64,000 bases of DNA from Actinomycetospora succinea (GTDB taxonomy: Bacteria; Actinomycetota; Actinomycetes; Mycobacteriales; Pseudonocardiaceae), in contig NZ_SNYO01000008.1 of assembly GCF_004363095.1 (NCBI RefSeq), positions 62,001 to 126,000 on the forward strand. The letters are read 5' to 3'. The first letter of the stretch is position 1; every line of letters begins with the position of its first letter. Shown in pieces: positions 8,022-17,317 of this stretch. The position numbers and the translations under genes were made by a program. A model generated the notes under the pieces. It was given only the letters and a program-made list of their open reading frames with translations. It ran no database searches and had not been told where the DNA came from.

Positions 8022-9011
8022 TCAGTCGTCCTCGCCGTACGCCGCGAGGGCCTCGCGGGCCCGGGCGCGGCGGGCCTCGACGAGGTCCGGCGGGGCGAGG
8101 ACGTCGACGGTGTCGCCGAGACCGAGCAGCAGGCGCACCATCCAGTCGCGGTCGCCGTAGCGCATCGTCACGCGGGCGGAGCCGTCGTCGTCGGCGTGCA
8201 GGTCCTCGACCGGGTAGTACTCGGCGACCCAGCGCGCCGCCGGGTGCAGCACCAGCGCGGCGACGAACGCGCCGTCGTCGGGGCGCAGCAGGTCCTCCCC
8301 CGACCCCTCGCGGCCCCGGGCGCCGGGCGGCGGGGCGGAGGGCTCGTCGAGGACCTCGGCGTCGTCGACGCGGTCGAGGCGGAAGAGCCGCACGCCCTCG
8401 GCGCGCCGGCACCACGCCTCGAGGTAGGCCGAGGCGTCGACGAGCAGCAGGCGCATCGGGTCGACGACGCGCCGCCCGACCGCGTCCCGGGAGGCCGAGT
8501 AGTAGGTCAGCCGCAGCGCCCGGCCGGTCTCGACGGCCCGGCGCACCTCGTCCTCGGCGCGCCCGGGCCGCCGCCCCAGCCCGACCGCGACGCCCTCGCC
8601 GACGGGCTCGACCTCCTCCGAGGACGCGGGGCCGACCCGCCCGGCGGCGTCCTCGATCTTCGCCAGCGCCCGCTGGACGGCGTCGGCGTCGACCATCCCC
8701 GGCGCGTCGGCCAGGGCACGCAGGGCGACGGCGAGCGTGGCCGCCTCGGCACCCGACAGCCGCAGCGGGCGGCGCATGCCGGCGTCGAACGTGACCGTCA
8801 CCGTGTCGCCCTCGAACGACAGGTCCACGAGGTCACCCGGCCCGTAGCCCGGCAGGCCGCACATCCACAGCAGCTCGAGGTCGCGGCGCAGCTGGGCCTC
8901 GGGCACGCCAAAGTCCGCCGCCGCGTCGGCCACCGCGATGCCGGGGCGCGCCAGCAGGTACGGGACGAGCGTGAGCAGGCGCGGCAGGCGCTCGGACACC
9001 CCGGCGGTCAT
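8022..9011 (-). CDS. pafC: PafC, WYL-domain transcriptional activator subunit
   Basis: A 329-residue WYL-domain protein with an N-terminal winged helix-turn-helix (about residues 1-60), a WYL-type domain carrying LRLTYYSASRDAVGRRVV in place of a canonical WYL triad, and a C-terminal WCX-like extension. In mycobacteria PafB and PafC form a heteromer that activates the RecA/LexA-independent DNA-damage regulon; pafBC is co-located with pafA but is not needed for pupylation. The ATG at 9011 overlaps the pafB stop in an ATGA motif. Family knowledge, not the sequence, gives the regulatory role. Confidence 0.92.
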   Translation of the reverse strand: MTAGVSERLPRLLTLVPYLLARPGIAVADAAADFGVPEAQLRRDLELLWMCGLPGYGPGDLVDLSFEGDTVTVTFDAGMRRPLRLSGAEAATLAVALRALADAPGMVDADAVQRALAKIEDAAGRVGPASSEEVEPVGEGVAVGLGRRPGRAEDEVRRAVETGRALRLTYYSASRDAVGRRVVDPMRLLLVDASAYLEAWCRRAEGVRLFRLDRVDDAEVLDEPSAPPPGARGREGSGEDLLRPDDGAFVAALVLHPAARWVAEYYPVEDLHADDDGSARVTMRYGDRDWMVRLLLGLGDTVDVLAPPDLVEARRARAREALAAYGEDD

Positions 9012-10006
9012 CGCACGCTCCCCGCGTCCACGGTCTGCCCGGCGTCCGCGGCCACCGTCCCCCGCAGCAGCGCCACCACGGCCTTGCGCAGCTCCGGCGG
9101 GTCGATGACGACGGCGTCGGGGCCGTACGCGGCGACCCAGCGCGCGGCGCTGTCGACGCGCGAGAGGTCGATCTCGACGACGTCCGGGTCGCCGTCGGGG
9201 TCCGGGCGCGATCCGCGCCGCAGGCCCTCCGCCCGCCCCGGCACGAGCCGGATCCGCGCCGTGCCGGTGGGCGGCGGTGGCCCGGCGGACGCGGCGACGA
9301 GCGCGACCAGGTCGACGTCGGCGGGCGGCGTCACGGCCCCGCGCGCCCCGACCGCGCGCACGTCGTCGCCGATGCGCGAGAGCCGGAAGCAGCGCACGTC
9401 GGCGCGGTCGCGGTCGTGCCCGACGAGGTACCAGCGCCCCCGCCACGACACGACGCCCCACGGCTCGACGATGCGGGTGCGCGCCTCGGCGGTGGGGTGC
9501 GAGCGGTGGGTGAAGGTGACGACGCGGCCCGCCCGGCTGGCCGCGAGCAGCGGCGCGAACGCCGGCTCGGCGGCCTGCAGGCGGGGCTGGACCGCCGACG
9601 CGGCGTCCGGGTCGACCGCGATCCCCGCCGCCCGCAGCTTCTGCAGCGCCGAGCGCGCCGCGCCCGCGAGCGCCGGCGAGTCCCACAGCCGCGCCGCGAG
9701 CGCGACCGCCGTGGCCTCGTCGGGGGCGAGGTCGATGTCGGGCAGCTCGTAGTCGCCCCGCGCGATCCGGTAGCCGTCGACGGGCTCGGCCATCGACGAC
9801 CGCCCGGTCTCCAGCGGCACCCCGAGCTCGCGCAGCTCGGCCTTGTCGCGCTCGAACATCCGGAAGAACGCCTCGTCGGACGCGACGTCCGCGTAGCCGG
9901 GCACCGTGGCGCGGATGCGCTCGGCGCTGAGGTACTGGCGCGTCGAGAGCAGGCAGAGCACCAGGTTGACCAGGCGTTCGGCGCGCGCGGACGGGCTGGT
10001 CGTCAC
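9008..10006 (-). CDS. pafB: PafB, WYL-domain transcriptional activator subunit
   Basis: A 332-residue partner of PafC: N-terminal helix-turn-helix (RAERLVNLVLCLLSTRQYLS), WYL domain with VVSWRGRWYLVGHDRDR at mid-length, and a C-terminal WCX-like region. GTG 10006 is chosen because a TAGGCT -10 box ends 7 bases upstream, so the pafBC mRNA is probably leaderless. Its stop overlaps the pafC start (ATGA). A Ser/Thr kinase gene lies between pafA and pafB here, with 55 bp between the kinase stop and the pafB start. Confidence 0.93.
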   Translation of the reverse strand: MTTSPSARAERLVNLVLCLLSTRQYLSAERIRATVPGYADVASDEAFFRMFERDKAELRELGVPLETGRSSMAEPVDGYRIARGDYELPDIDLAPDEATAVALAARLWDSPALAGAARSALQKLRAAGIAVDPDAASAVQPRLQAAEPAFAPLLAASRAGRVVTFTHRSHPTAEARTRIVEPWGVVSWRGRWYLVGHDRDRADVRCFRLSRIGDDVRAVGARGAVTPPADVDLVALVAASAGPPPPTGTARIRLVPGRAEGLRRGSRPDPDGDPDVVEIDLSRVDSAARWVAAYGPDAVVIDPPELRKAVVALLRGTVAADAGQTVDAGSVR

Positions 10007-10013
10007 GGGCGTG

Positions 10014-10019
10014 AGCCTA
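10014..10019 (-). promoter_or_regulatory. -10 box TAGGCT for pafBC (leaderless)
   Basis: TAGGCT on the minus strand is followed by seven bases (CACGCCC) and then the pafB GTG, consistent with a leaderless transcript separate from the kinase gene. Confidence 0.6.
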
Positions 10020-10061
10020 CCGAGGTCTCGCCCAGGTGTTCGAACGGTGGTGCCCGGCGCG

Positions 10062-11807
10062 TCACATCGAGTCGCTGCCGCGTCCTGCGCGCTGGATCCG
10101 CACCTGGCCGTCGTCGTCCTTGTCGACCTCGAACCGGTAGGTCTCGCGGCTGGTCCGCCCGCTCGCGGTGGTGAACTCGATGTCGGCGGTGACGGTGTCG
10201 CCGCGCACCGACACGTTCGACGTCCGGACCTCGCGGATCCCCGACCAGAACCGCTGGTAGCCCTCGTAGCCGCCCGACTCGTCCTGGGCACGCTCGGACA
10301 GCGTCCCCCAGGCCCGGTCGATGTCGCCGGGGAGCGCCGCGTAGTAGTCGACGACGACGGTCGCCGGGTCCGGGTCGCCCGCGGGATCGACCGGCGAGAC
10401 CGGCGCGGCGACGCTGGGGGTCGGGAGGACCTCGTCGAACGGGTCCGAGGCGGGGGCCGCCGTCGTGGGGACGGTGGTCGACGGGGCCGGCGCCGCGACC
10501 GTCCCGCCGCCCGCGGTGGCGGCGAGCGCGACCCCGATGCCGGCGCCCAGCACGACCGCCGAGGCCGCGACCACCGCGGCGATGCGGCGCGGCGAGGGAC
10601 GGCGCGACGGACGGCGCCGGTCGGACGTGGTGCCGGGTGTCCGGGTGGGCGCGGCGGCCGCGCCGGGGCGGGCCAGCGCGGACGCCGCGACGGCGGCGGA
10701 CGGCCCGCTGATCCGGTCCGGGTCGGCGGCGGGGACGTCGGCCTCGGGATCGATCCCGTCGCCGACCGGGGCGGGCTCCTCCCCCGCGACGAGGGGTCCG
10801 AGGGGCAGGTCCGCCGTGCCGGTGGGGCGCGGCGCGGGCACGTCGACGGCGGCGGGCTCGGACACCGGGGCGGGGATGAACGGCGTGGACCCGGCCCGCG
10901 TGCGCAGCGCGCGCTCGACCGCCGCGGTGTCCGGGCGGTGGGACGGGTCGAGGCGCAGCATCGCGGCGAGCGGGCGCCCGAGCACCCCGGCACGCTCGGC
11001 GGGACGCAGCCGGCCCTCGGCCATCGCGTGCAGCACGGCGAGCGTGTTGTCGTGGTGCCCGCACACCAGCTGGTTCTCCACGGCGGCGTAGAGCGTGGCG
11101 CCGAGGGAGAAGACGTCCGAGGCCGGCGACGGGTCGCCGCCCCGGGCCACCTCGGGGGCGAAGTAGCCCGGCGTGCCGGCCACCATGCCGCCGCCGGTGG
11201 ACGTGGTGTCCCAGACGGCGCGCGAGACGCCGAAGTCGGTGATCTTGGCGACGCCCTCGTCGGTGATCAGGACGTTGCCGGGCTTGATGTCGCCGTGGAC
11301 GATGCCCGCCTCGTGCACCGCGCCGAGGGCCTCGGCCACCTGGGCACCGATCCACGCGGCCTCGGACGGCGCGAGCGGCCCCTGCTCGGCGAGCACCGCG
11401 GACAGCGAGCGCGAGGGCAGGTACTCCATGACGAGCCACGGGCCCGCGGTGTCGACGACCACGTCGAACACCGCGATGGCGCGCGGGTGCACGACGCGCG
11501 CGGCGATGCGGCCCTCGCGCATGGCCCGGGCCCGGGCGACGCGCTCCTCGGTGGCGTCGCGGTAGCCGCGGGCGGCCAGCTGCTTGATCGCCACCGTGCG
11601 CCGCAGCCGGCGGTCCCAGGCGGTGAAGACCACACCCATGGCCCCGGCGCCGATGCACTCCCCGATCCGGTAGCGCCCGCCGAGCACGGTGCCGACGACC
11701 GAGGTGTCGACCGGCGCCGGCGCGGCCCCCTGGATCGTGCTGGGGTGCAGCGTGCTCGGCGCCGCGACGGGGCCGTGCATGCGGGAGGTGCGGGGCTGGT
11801 GCTGCAT
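10062..11807 (-). CDS. Membrane Ser/Thr protein kinase with HGD catalytic loop
   Basis: A 581-residue Hanks-type kinase. The kinase domain spans about residues 45-305: glycine loop GECIGAGAMGVVF, ATP lysine K75 (VAIKQL), catalytic loop VHGDIKPGNVL (171-179), DFG at 191-193, APE at 217-219. HGD replaces the usual HRD, so it is a non-RD kinase whose activity may not need the usual activation-loop phosphate contact. A Pro/Ala-rich linker leads to one membrane helix (about 409-431) and an exported C-terminal domain of about 140 residues that may act as a sensor. No PASTA repeats are present. Located between pafA and pafB; a functional link to the Pup system is inference only. Confidence 0.92.
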   Translation of the reverse strand: MQHQPRTSRMHGPVAAPSTLHPSTIQGAAPAPVDTSVVGTVLGGRYRIGECIGAGAMGVVFTAWDRRLRRTVAIKQLAARGYRDATEERVARARAMREGRIAARVVHPRAIAVFDVVVDTAGPWLVMEYLPSRSLSAVLAEQGPLAPSEAAWIGAQVAEALGAVHEAGIVHGDIKPGNVLITDEGVAKITDFGVSRAVWDTTSTGGGMVAGTPGYFAPEVARGGDPSPASDVFSLGATLYAAVENQLVCGHHDNTLAVLHAMAEGRLRPAERAGVLGRPLAAMLRLDPSHRPDTAAVERALRTRAGSTPFIPAPVSEPAAVDVPAPRPTGTADLPLGPLVAGEEPAPVGDGIDPEADVPAADPDRISGPSAAVAASALARPGAAAAPTRTPGTTSDRRRPSRRPSPRRIAAVVAASAVVLGAGIGVALAATAGGGTVAAPAPSTTVPTTAAPASDPFDEVLPTPSVAAPVSPVDPAGDPDPATVVVDYYAALPGDIDRAWGTLSERAQDESGGYEGYQRFWSGIREVRTSNVSVRGDTVTADIEFTTASGRTSRETYRFEVDKDDDGQVRIQRAGRGSDSM

Positions 11808-11898
11808 CGAGTTCTCGTGCCGTCCTCGGCGTCGTCGGTCAGTGCGCGTTCGTGATTACCTCGTGCGCCCCCGACGCACGCCGCCGACGTGGCCTCCG

Positions 11899-13257
11899 TT
11901 ACAAGGTCGCGATCAGCCGGTCCACACGTTCGTCGACGGCGCGGAAGGGGTCCTTGCAGAGGACGGTTCGCTGGGCCTGGTCGTTCAGTTTGAGGTGGAC
12001 CCAATCCACTGTGAAGTCCCTCCCGGCGGCTTGTGCGGCCGCGATGAAGTCGCCGCGCAGCTTCGCCCGGGTGCTCTGGGGCGGCGTGTCCTTGGCCGCC
12101 TCGATCTCGCCGTCGTCGGTGACGCGGTCGACCATGTCCTTGCGCTGCAGGAGGTCGAACACGCCGCGGCCCCGCCGGATGTCGTGGTAGGCGAGGTCGA
12201 GCTGCGCCACGCGGGGGCTCGACAGGCCGAGGTCGTTGCGCGAGCGGTAGCGCTGGACGAGCCGGTGCTTGATCGCCCAGTCGATCTCGCGGTCGATCAG
12301 CGAGAGGTCCTGGCGCTCGACGGCGTCGAGCGTGCGGCCCCAGAGCTCGATGACGCGGTCGGTGACCGGGTCGGATCCGCGGCGCGCCACGTGCTCGACG
12401 GCGCGCGCGTGGTACTCGCGCTGGATGTCCAGGGCGCTCGCCTCGCGGCCGCCGGCCAGGCGGACCGGGCGGCGCCCGGAGAGGTCGTGGCTGATCTCGC
12501 GGATGGCGCGGATCGGGTTGTCGAGCGTGAAGTCCCGGAACTGCACGCCCTGCTCGATCATCTCGAGCACCAGGTGGGTCGTCCCCACCTTGAGCAGCGT
12601 GGTGACCTCGGACATGTTCGAGTCGCCGACGATGACGTGCAGGCGCCGGTAGCGCTCGGCGTCGGCGTGGGGCTCGTCGCGGGTGTTGATGATCGGGCGC
12701 GAGCGCGTGGTGGCGCTGGAGACGCCCTCCCAGATGTGCTCGGCGCGCTGCGAGAGGCAGAACACCGCGCCCCGCGGGGTCTGCAGCACCTTGCCCGCGC
12801 CCGCGATGAGCTGGCGCGTGACGAGGAAGGGCAGCAGCACGTCGGCGATGCGCGAGAACTCGCCCGACCGGCCCACGAGGTAGTTCTCGTGGCAGCCGTA
12901 GGAGTTGCCCGCCGAGTCGGTGTTGTTCTTGAACAGGAAGATGTCGCCGCCGATGCCCTCGTCGGCGAGGCGGCGCTCGGCGTCGAGGAGGAGGTCCTCG
13001 AGGATCCGCTCGCCCGCCTTGTCGTGGGCGACCAGCTGGGTCAGCGAGTCGCACTCCGCGGTGGCGTACTCGGGGTGGCTGCCAACGTCGAGGTACAGGC
13101 GCGACCCGTTGCGGAGGAAGACGTTCGACGACCGTCCCCAGGACACGACCCGGCGGAACAGGTAGCGGGCCACCTCGTCGGGCGAGAGGCGTCGCTGGCC
13201 GTGGAAGGTGCAGGTGACACCGAACTCGGTCTCGACCCCGTAAATCCTCCGCTGCAT
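11899..13257 (-). CDS. pafA: Pup-protein ligase PafA
   Basis: PafA joins the C-terminal glutamate of deamidated Pup to lysines of target proteins using ATP (glutamine-synthetase-like carboxylate-amine ligase fold), 452 residues, the normal length. The N-terminus [18 protein letters not shown] provides nucleotide-binding residues; the catalytic aspartate is D57 in [18 protein letters not shown]. The conserved [19 protein letters not shown] block is shared with Dop. It lacks the extra N-terminal Dop loop, which separates it from its paralogue. The start is supported by a leaderless promoter. Confidence 0.97.
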   Translation of the reverse strand: MQRRIYGVETEFGVTCTFHGQRRLSPDEVARYLFRRVVSWGRSSNVFLRNGSRLYLDVGSHPEYATAECDSLTQLVAHDKAGERILEDLLLDAERRLADEGIGGDIFLFKNNTDSAGNSYGCHENYLVGRSGEFSRIADVLLPFLVTRQLIAGAGKVLQTPRGAVFCLSQRAEHIWEGVSSATTRSRPIINTRDEPHADAERYRRLHVIVGDSNMSEVTTLLKVGTTHLVLEMIEQGVQFRDFTLDNPIRAIREISHDLSGRRPVRLAGGREASALDIQREYHARAVEHVARRGSDPVTDRVIELWGRTLDAVERQDLSLIDREIDWAIKHRLVQRYRSRNDLGLSSPRVAQLDLAYHDIRRGRGVFDLLQRKDMVDRVTDDGEIEAAKDTPPQSTRAKLRGDFIAAAQAAGRDFTVDWVHLKLNDQAQRTVLCKDPFRAVDERVDRLIATL

Positions 13258-13263
13258 CCCTCC

Positions 13264-13269
13264 ACCCTA
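13264..13269 (-). promoter_or_regulatory. -10 box TAGGGT for pafA (leaderless)
   Basis: TAGGGT on the minus strand followed by GGAGGG and the pafA ATG. The six bases resemble a Shine-Dalgarno core but abut the ATG, so leaderless initiation is more likely. Confidence 0.6.
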
Positions 13270-13356
13270 AGCCAGCAACCCCCTCCGTGAGGCCCTCGTG
13301 GCGCGCCGGGTCACCCGCCGTCACGGGGCATGACGAGTGCTGCGACCCCGGATCAC

Positions 13357-13362
13357 TACGGT
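13357..13362 (+). promoter_or_regulatory. -10 box TACGGT for the first PAP2-DAGK gene (leaderless)
   Basis: TACGGT ends 7 bases before the GTG at 13370; this spacing is the reason for choosing that start over the in-frame GTG at 13337. Confidence 0.55.
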
Positions 13363-13369
13363 CGGTGCC

Positions 13370-14962
13370 GTGGCGCTCCCGGCACGAGAACTCGCATCGG
13401 ACATCTCACGCGGCGTGGGTCGGCGGGTGCGCCAGGGCGCCCGGGGCAGCAGGCAACGTCTCGCCGACGTCAACGAGCAGGACTGCCGGATCACCACGGC
13501 GATCGGCCACCTGCCCTATTCGGCCGCTGATCCTGCCCTGGCCGCGCTGAGTCGCTCCGCCAACCACAGCAAGCTCTGGTTCGCCGTCGGCGCGGCGCTC
13601 GCCGCCGGGACCCGCCACACGCGCCGCGGGGCCCTGCGCGGCGTGCTCGCCATCGCGGGCGCGAGCCTGCTCGCCAACGGCGTGCTCAAGCCCCTGGTCC
13701 CCCGCCGCCGGCCCGCCGCCGAGCTGCTGCCGACCTTCCGGTCCCTCGACGACCCGCCCACCTCGTCGTCGTTCCCGTCGGGGCACGCCGCGTCCGCGGC
13801 CGCGTTCGCCACCGCCGTCGCGATGGAGAGCCCGAAGGCCGCGACCTGGGTCGTGCCCCTCGCCGCGACCGTCGCCTACTCCCGCGTGCACGTCGGCGTG
13901 CACTGGACCAGCGACGTCGCCGCCGGGGTCGCCCTCGGGGCCGGCGCCGCGCTGGCCACCAAGCGCTGGCTGCCGGTGCGCGACATCGACGAGGCCGCCG
14001 CCCGCCCCGTCGCCGGCGCCCCCGCCCTGCCCGAGGGCGAGGGCCTGGTGATGCTCGTGAACAGCCGCTCCGGGCGCGCCGGCGTCGACCCCTACGAGGA
14101 GCTGACCACGGCCCTGCCCCGCGCCCGGGTGCTGCGCCTCGAGGACGGTGCCGACCTCGCCGAGACCCTCATCGACGCGGCCCGCGAGCCCGGCGTGCGG
14201 GCGGTCGGCATCGCCGGCGGCGACGGGTCGGTGGCCGCCGCGGCCCGGGTCGCCGAGGACCTCGACCTGCCGCTCGCCCTCGTCCCGGCGGGCACCCTGA
14301 ACCACTTCGGCCGCGACGTCGGGGTCTACGACACCCAGGAGGCCATCGACGCGACCGGCGCCGGCGAGGCGGTGGCCGTCGACCTCGGCGAGCTGCGGAT
14401 CCACGCCGACGTCGAGGGCCGCCAGGAGCCCCAGCGCGTCGTCTTCGTCAACACCTCCGCGTTCGGCGGCTACCCCGAGATGGTCCGCCTGCGCGAGAAG
14501 TGGCAGCAGCGCTGGGGCAAATGGCCCTCGGCCATCGCCGCGCTGCTGGTGACCCTCGCGCGCAGCCGGCCCATCCGTGTCCGCCTCAACGGGGTGGAGC
14601 GGTCGGTGTGGATGCTGTTCGTCGGCAACGGGCCCTACGTGCCGACCGGGATGGTGCCGTCGTATCGGCCCCGGCTCGACACCGGCGTGCTGGAGGTCCG
14701 CTACCTGCGCGCCGACCGCCCGCTGGCCCGCGCGCGGGCGTTCGTCGCCCTCGCGACCGGCGTGCTCGGGCACAACAGGATCTACCAGGAGAGCGCCATG
14801 CGATCGCTGGACATCGAGCTGCTCGACGGCCCGGTCGAGGTCGCCGCCGACGGGGAGGTCGTGGGCAAGGGCCGGCGCCTGCGCTACCGGGTCGCCGACC
14901 ACCCCGTGCCCATCTACCGCCGCGACGAGGCGCTGTGGCCGCACCGCGCGACGGCGCGCTGA
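13370..14962 (+). CDS. Bifunctional PAP2 phosphatase / diacylglycerol kinase-family protein (intact copy)
   Basis: A 530-residue fusion. Residues about 40-205 form a membrane-embedded PAP2 phosphatase domain with all three motifs: KPLVPRRRP (K107), PSGH (136-139) and SRVHVGVHWTSD (S171, R172, catalytic H178, D182). Residues about 222-525 are a lipid kinase domain with AGGDGS (283-287) and GTLNHF (308-313). Such proteins could dephosphorylate and rephosphorylate membrane lipids; the substrate is not known. It stands on the opposite strand inside the proteasome region, directly upstream of a paralogue (2-bp gap). Start from the leaderless promoter; GTG 13337 is the alternative. Confidence 0.87.
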   Translation: MALPARELASDISRGVGRRVRQGARGSRQRLADVNEQDCRITTAIGHLPYSAADPALAALSRSANHSKLWFAVGAALAAGTRHTRRGALRGVLAIAGASLLANGVLKPLVPRRRPAAELLPTFRSLDDPPTSSSFPSGHAASAAAFATAVAMESPKAATWVVPLAATVAYSRVHVGVHWTSDVAAGVALGAGAALATKRWLPVRDIDEAAARPVAGAPALPEGEGLVMLVNSRSGRAGVDPYEELTTALPRARVLRLEDGADLAETLIDAAREPGVRAVGIAGGDGSVAAAARVAEDLDLPLALVPAGTLNHFGRDVGVYDTQEAIDATGAGEAVAVDLGELRIHADVEGRQEPQRVVFVNTSAFGGYPEMVRLREKWQQRWGKWPSAIAALLVTLARSRPIRVRLNGVERSVWMLFVGNGPYVPTGMVPSYRPRLDTGVLEVRYLRADRPLARARAFVALATGVLGHNRIYQESAMRSLDIELLDGPVEVAADGEVVGKGRRLRYRVADHPVPIYRRDEALWPHRATAR

Positions 14963-14964
14963 CC

Positions 14965-16464
14965 GTGACCGTCCCCGAGCCCCGGCCCGTCGTCCGGGCC
15001 GCCCACCGCTCCCCCGTCGGGTCCCGGTGGATGCGGCGCCTGGACCGCACCGCCGACCGCGGGGCCCTCTGGGCCGTCGTGGCCGGCGGGCTGTTCGCCT
15101 CCGGGCGCGGGCCGCGGCGCCGCGCCGGGGTGCGCGGGGTGATGGCCGCCGCCGCGACGTCGGCGATCGCCCACGCCCTCGCCAAGCCCCTGCTCCCCCG
15201 CGCCCGGCCCTGGGGCCGGCGCTTCCCGTCGGCGCACGCCGCGTCCTCGTCGGCCTTCGTCACCGCCGCCGCGATGGAGTCGCCGCTGGTCGGGGCGGCG
15301 CTCGCCCCGGTGGCGGTCGGGGTGTCGGCGGCCCGCGTGGTCCTCGGCGAGCGCACCGTCGAGGACGTCGTCGCCGGCGCCGTGCTCGGGACCGGGGTGG
15401 CGGTGCTGACGCGGCGCTGGTGGCCGGTGGTGCGCCACGCCCCGGCCCGCGCCCGCCCGGCCGGTGACGCCCCCGCGCTCGGCGACGGCTCCGGGCTCGT
15501 GGTCGTCGCCAACACGTCGGCGGGCTCGCCGGGCCCGCTGGAGACGATCGGGCAGATCGTGGCGCCGGTGCTCGGCGTCGAGCCCGACGAGGACGAGGAC
15601 CGCGCCCCCGCTCCGCCGTCGGTGATCCACGACGTGCTCCCCCGCGCCCAGGTGATCGTGCCCGAGCCGGGTGTGGACTTCGTCGAGGAGGTCGACGCGG
15701 CCCTCGACCGCCCCGCCCCCGACGGCGGTGCGCCCCGCGCGATCGGCGTGGCCGGCGGCGACGGCTCGGTGGCGGCGCTCGCCGGGCTCGCCCAGCGCCG
15801 CCGGGTGCCGCTGGTCGTGCTGCCCGAGGGCACGCTCAACCACTTCGCCCGCGACGTCGGCATCGACGACACCCCCACCGCGCTCGCCGCCGCCCGCGAC
15901 GGGGAGGCGGTGCTCGTCGACGTCGGCGTCGTCGACATCAGCGACGGGGACGGCGACCAGCGCGGCGTCGCGTTCGTCAACACCGCGAGCCTCGGCGGCT
16001 ACCCCGACATGGTCCGGATGCGCGAGGGCTGGGAGGACCGCTGGGGGAAGTGGCCGTCCGCCGCGTTCGCGCTGATGCGGGTCCTGGCCGAGGCGACGCC
16101 GCTGACCGTCGAGCTCGACGGCAAGCGCCGCACGATCTGGCTGCTCTTCGTCGGCAACGGCGGGTACGAGCCGCGGGGCATGGCGCCGCTGTTCCGGCCG
16201 CGCCTGGACGCCCGCAAGCTCGACGTCCGCTACCTGCGCGCCGACGTCCCGTTCTCCCGCACCCGGTTCGTCGTCTCGGTGATGGCCGGCACGCTCTCGC
16301 GCAGCCGGGTCTACGTCGCCCACTCGCGGACGCGCCTGTCGGTGCGGGTGCTCGGCCCGCCGATAGGGCTCGCCACGGACGGCGAGGTCCAGCCCGACGC
16401 CGACCGCTTCGTCTTCCGGATCGCGCCGGGCGCGATCCCGGTCTACCGCCCCTCGGAGGTCTAG
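14965..16464 (+). CDS. PAP2-DAGK paralogue with degenerate phosphatase domain
   Basis: A 499-residue tandem paralogue of the preceding gene, sharing long similar blocks such as WGKWPSA, LLFVGNG and [11 protein letters not shown]. The kinase half is intact by motif (AGGDGS at 263-268; [12 protein letters not shown]). The PAP2 half is altered: motif 1 KPLLPRARP remains, motif 2 reads PSAH instead of PSGH, and motif 3 reads [14 protein letters not shown], so the position of the catalytic histidine is R130 and the motif serine is Ala. The phosphatase is therefore predicted inactive. GTG 14965 starts 2 bases after the upstream TGA; the pair is surely one operon. Its end overlaps prcA by 4 bp, convergently. 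Confidence 0.85.
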   Translation: MTVPEPRPVVRAAHRSPVGSRWMRRLDRTADRGALWAVVAGGLFASGRGPRRRAGVRGVMAAAATSAIAHALAKPLLPRARPWGRRFPSAHAASSSAFVTAAAMESPLVGAALAPVAVGVSAARVVLGERTVEDVVAGAVLGTGVAVLTRRWWPVVRHAPARARPAGDAPALGDGSGLVVVANTSAGSPGPLETIGQIVAPVLGVEPDEDEDRAPAPPSVIHDVLPRAQVIVPEPGVDFVEEVDAALDRPAPDGGAPRAIGVAGGDGSVAALAGLAQRRRVPLVVLPEGTLNHFARDVGIDDTPTALAAARDGEAVLVDVGVVDISDGDGDQRGVAFVNTASLGGYPDMVRMREGWEDRWGKWPSAAFALMRVLAEATPLTVELDGKRRTIWLLFVGNGGYEPRGMAPLFRPRLDARKLDVRYLRADVPFSRTRFVVSVMAGTLSRSRVYVAHSRTRLSVRVLGPPIGLATDGEVQPDADRFVFRIAPGAIPVYRPSEV

Positions 16465-17264
16465 GCCTGGGGGTCGGCGCCGCCGGCGCCCGAGACCTCG
16501 TCGCCGGCGCCGGTGTCCTCGGCGGGCTCGGCGTCGCCCGCGCCGCCCTGGCTGGGCAGCAGGGCGGCCAGGGCGTCGCCGGTGACGCGACGGAAGGCGC
16601 GGCGGGGACGGCGCGAGCGGTCCAGCACGGCCACCTCGAGGGCGTCGACGCCGAGCGTGCGGTCCTCCGAGCTCCCGCTGCCCCCCGAGGCCCCGTTGGC
16701 GGACTGGAGCGCCTCGAGGGCGATGCGCAGCGCGTCGCGCATCTCCAGGTCGGCCTCGTAGGAGCTCCGCAGCGCCGCGCTGATGGGCTCGGTGGTGCCG
16801 CCCATGACCACGAAGCGCGGCTCGTCGGAGATCGAGCCGTCGTAGGTGATGCGGAAGAGCTTGTCGCGGTCCGGGGTCTCGCCGACCTCGGCGACGCAGA
16901 GCTCGACCTCGAACGGCTTCTGCTGCTCGATGAAGCTCGCCCCGAGGATCTGGGCGTACGCGTTGGCCAGCGAGCGCCCGGAGACGTCGCGGCGGTCGTA
17001 CGAGTAGCCGCGGACGTCGGCGTAGCGGATGCCGGCGGTGCGCAGGTTCTCGAACTCGTTGTAGCGCCCGACCGCGGCGAACCCGAGCGAGTCGTAGATC
17101 TCCGAGACCTTGCGCAGGGAGTTCGAGCGGTTCTCCGCCACGAACAGGACGCCGCCGGCGAAGGTCAGCACGACGACGCTGCGGCCCCGCGCGATGCCCT
17201 TGCGCGCGAGGTCCGAGCGGTCGCGCATCAGCTGGTCGACCGACGCGTAGAACGGCATCGTCAT
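16461..17264 (-). CDS. prcA: 20S proteasome alpha subunit PrcA
   Basis: The 267-residue alpha subunit forms the outer heptameric rings and gate of the core particle. It shows the N-terminal gating segment [50 protein letters not shown] and YDRRDVSGR, all closely matching mycobacterial PrcA. The C-terminal tail of about 35 residues is Gly/Ala/Glu-rich and differs between species. It lies 53 bp downstream of prcB in the normal order. AGGAG lies 11-12 bases before the ATG, a rather long spacing. Confidence 0.97.
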   Translation of the reverse strand: MTMPFYASVDQLMRDRSDLARKGIARGRSVVVLTFAGGVLFVAENRSNSLRKVSEIYDSLGFAAVGRYNEFENLRTAGIRYADVRGYSYDRRDVSGRSLANAYAQILGASFIEQQKPFEVELCVAEVGETPDRDKLFRITYDGSISDEPRFVVMGGTTEPISAALRSSYEADLEMRDALRIALEALQSANGASGGSGSSEDRTLGVDALEVAVLDRSRRPRRAFRRVTGDALAALLPSQGGAGDAEPAEDTGAGDEVSGAGGADPQA

Positions 17265-17317
17265 GGCGGGGAGCGCTCCTGGGTCTGGGCTGGGTGTGGG
17301 TCAGGTGGGGCGGGCCG

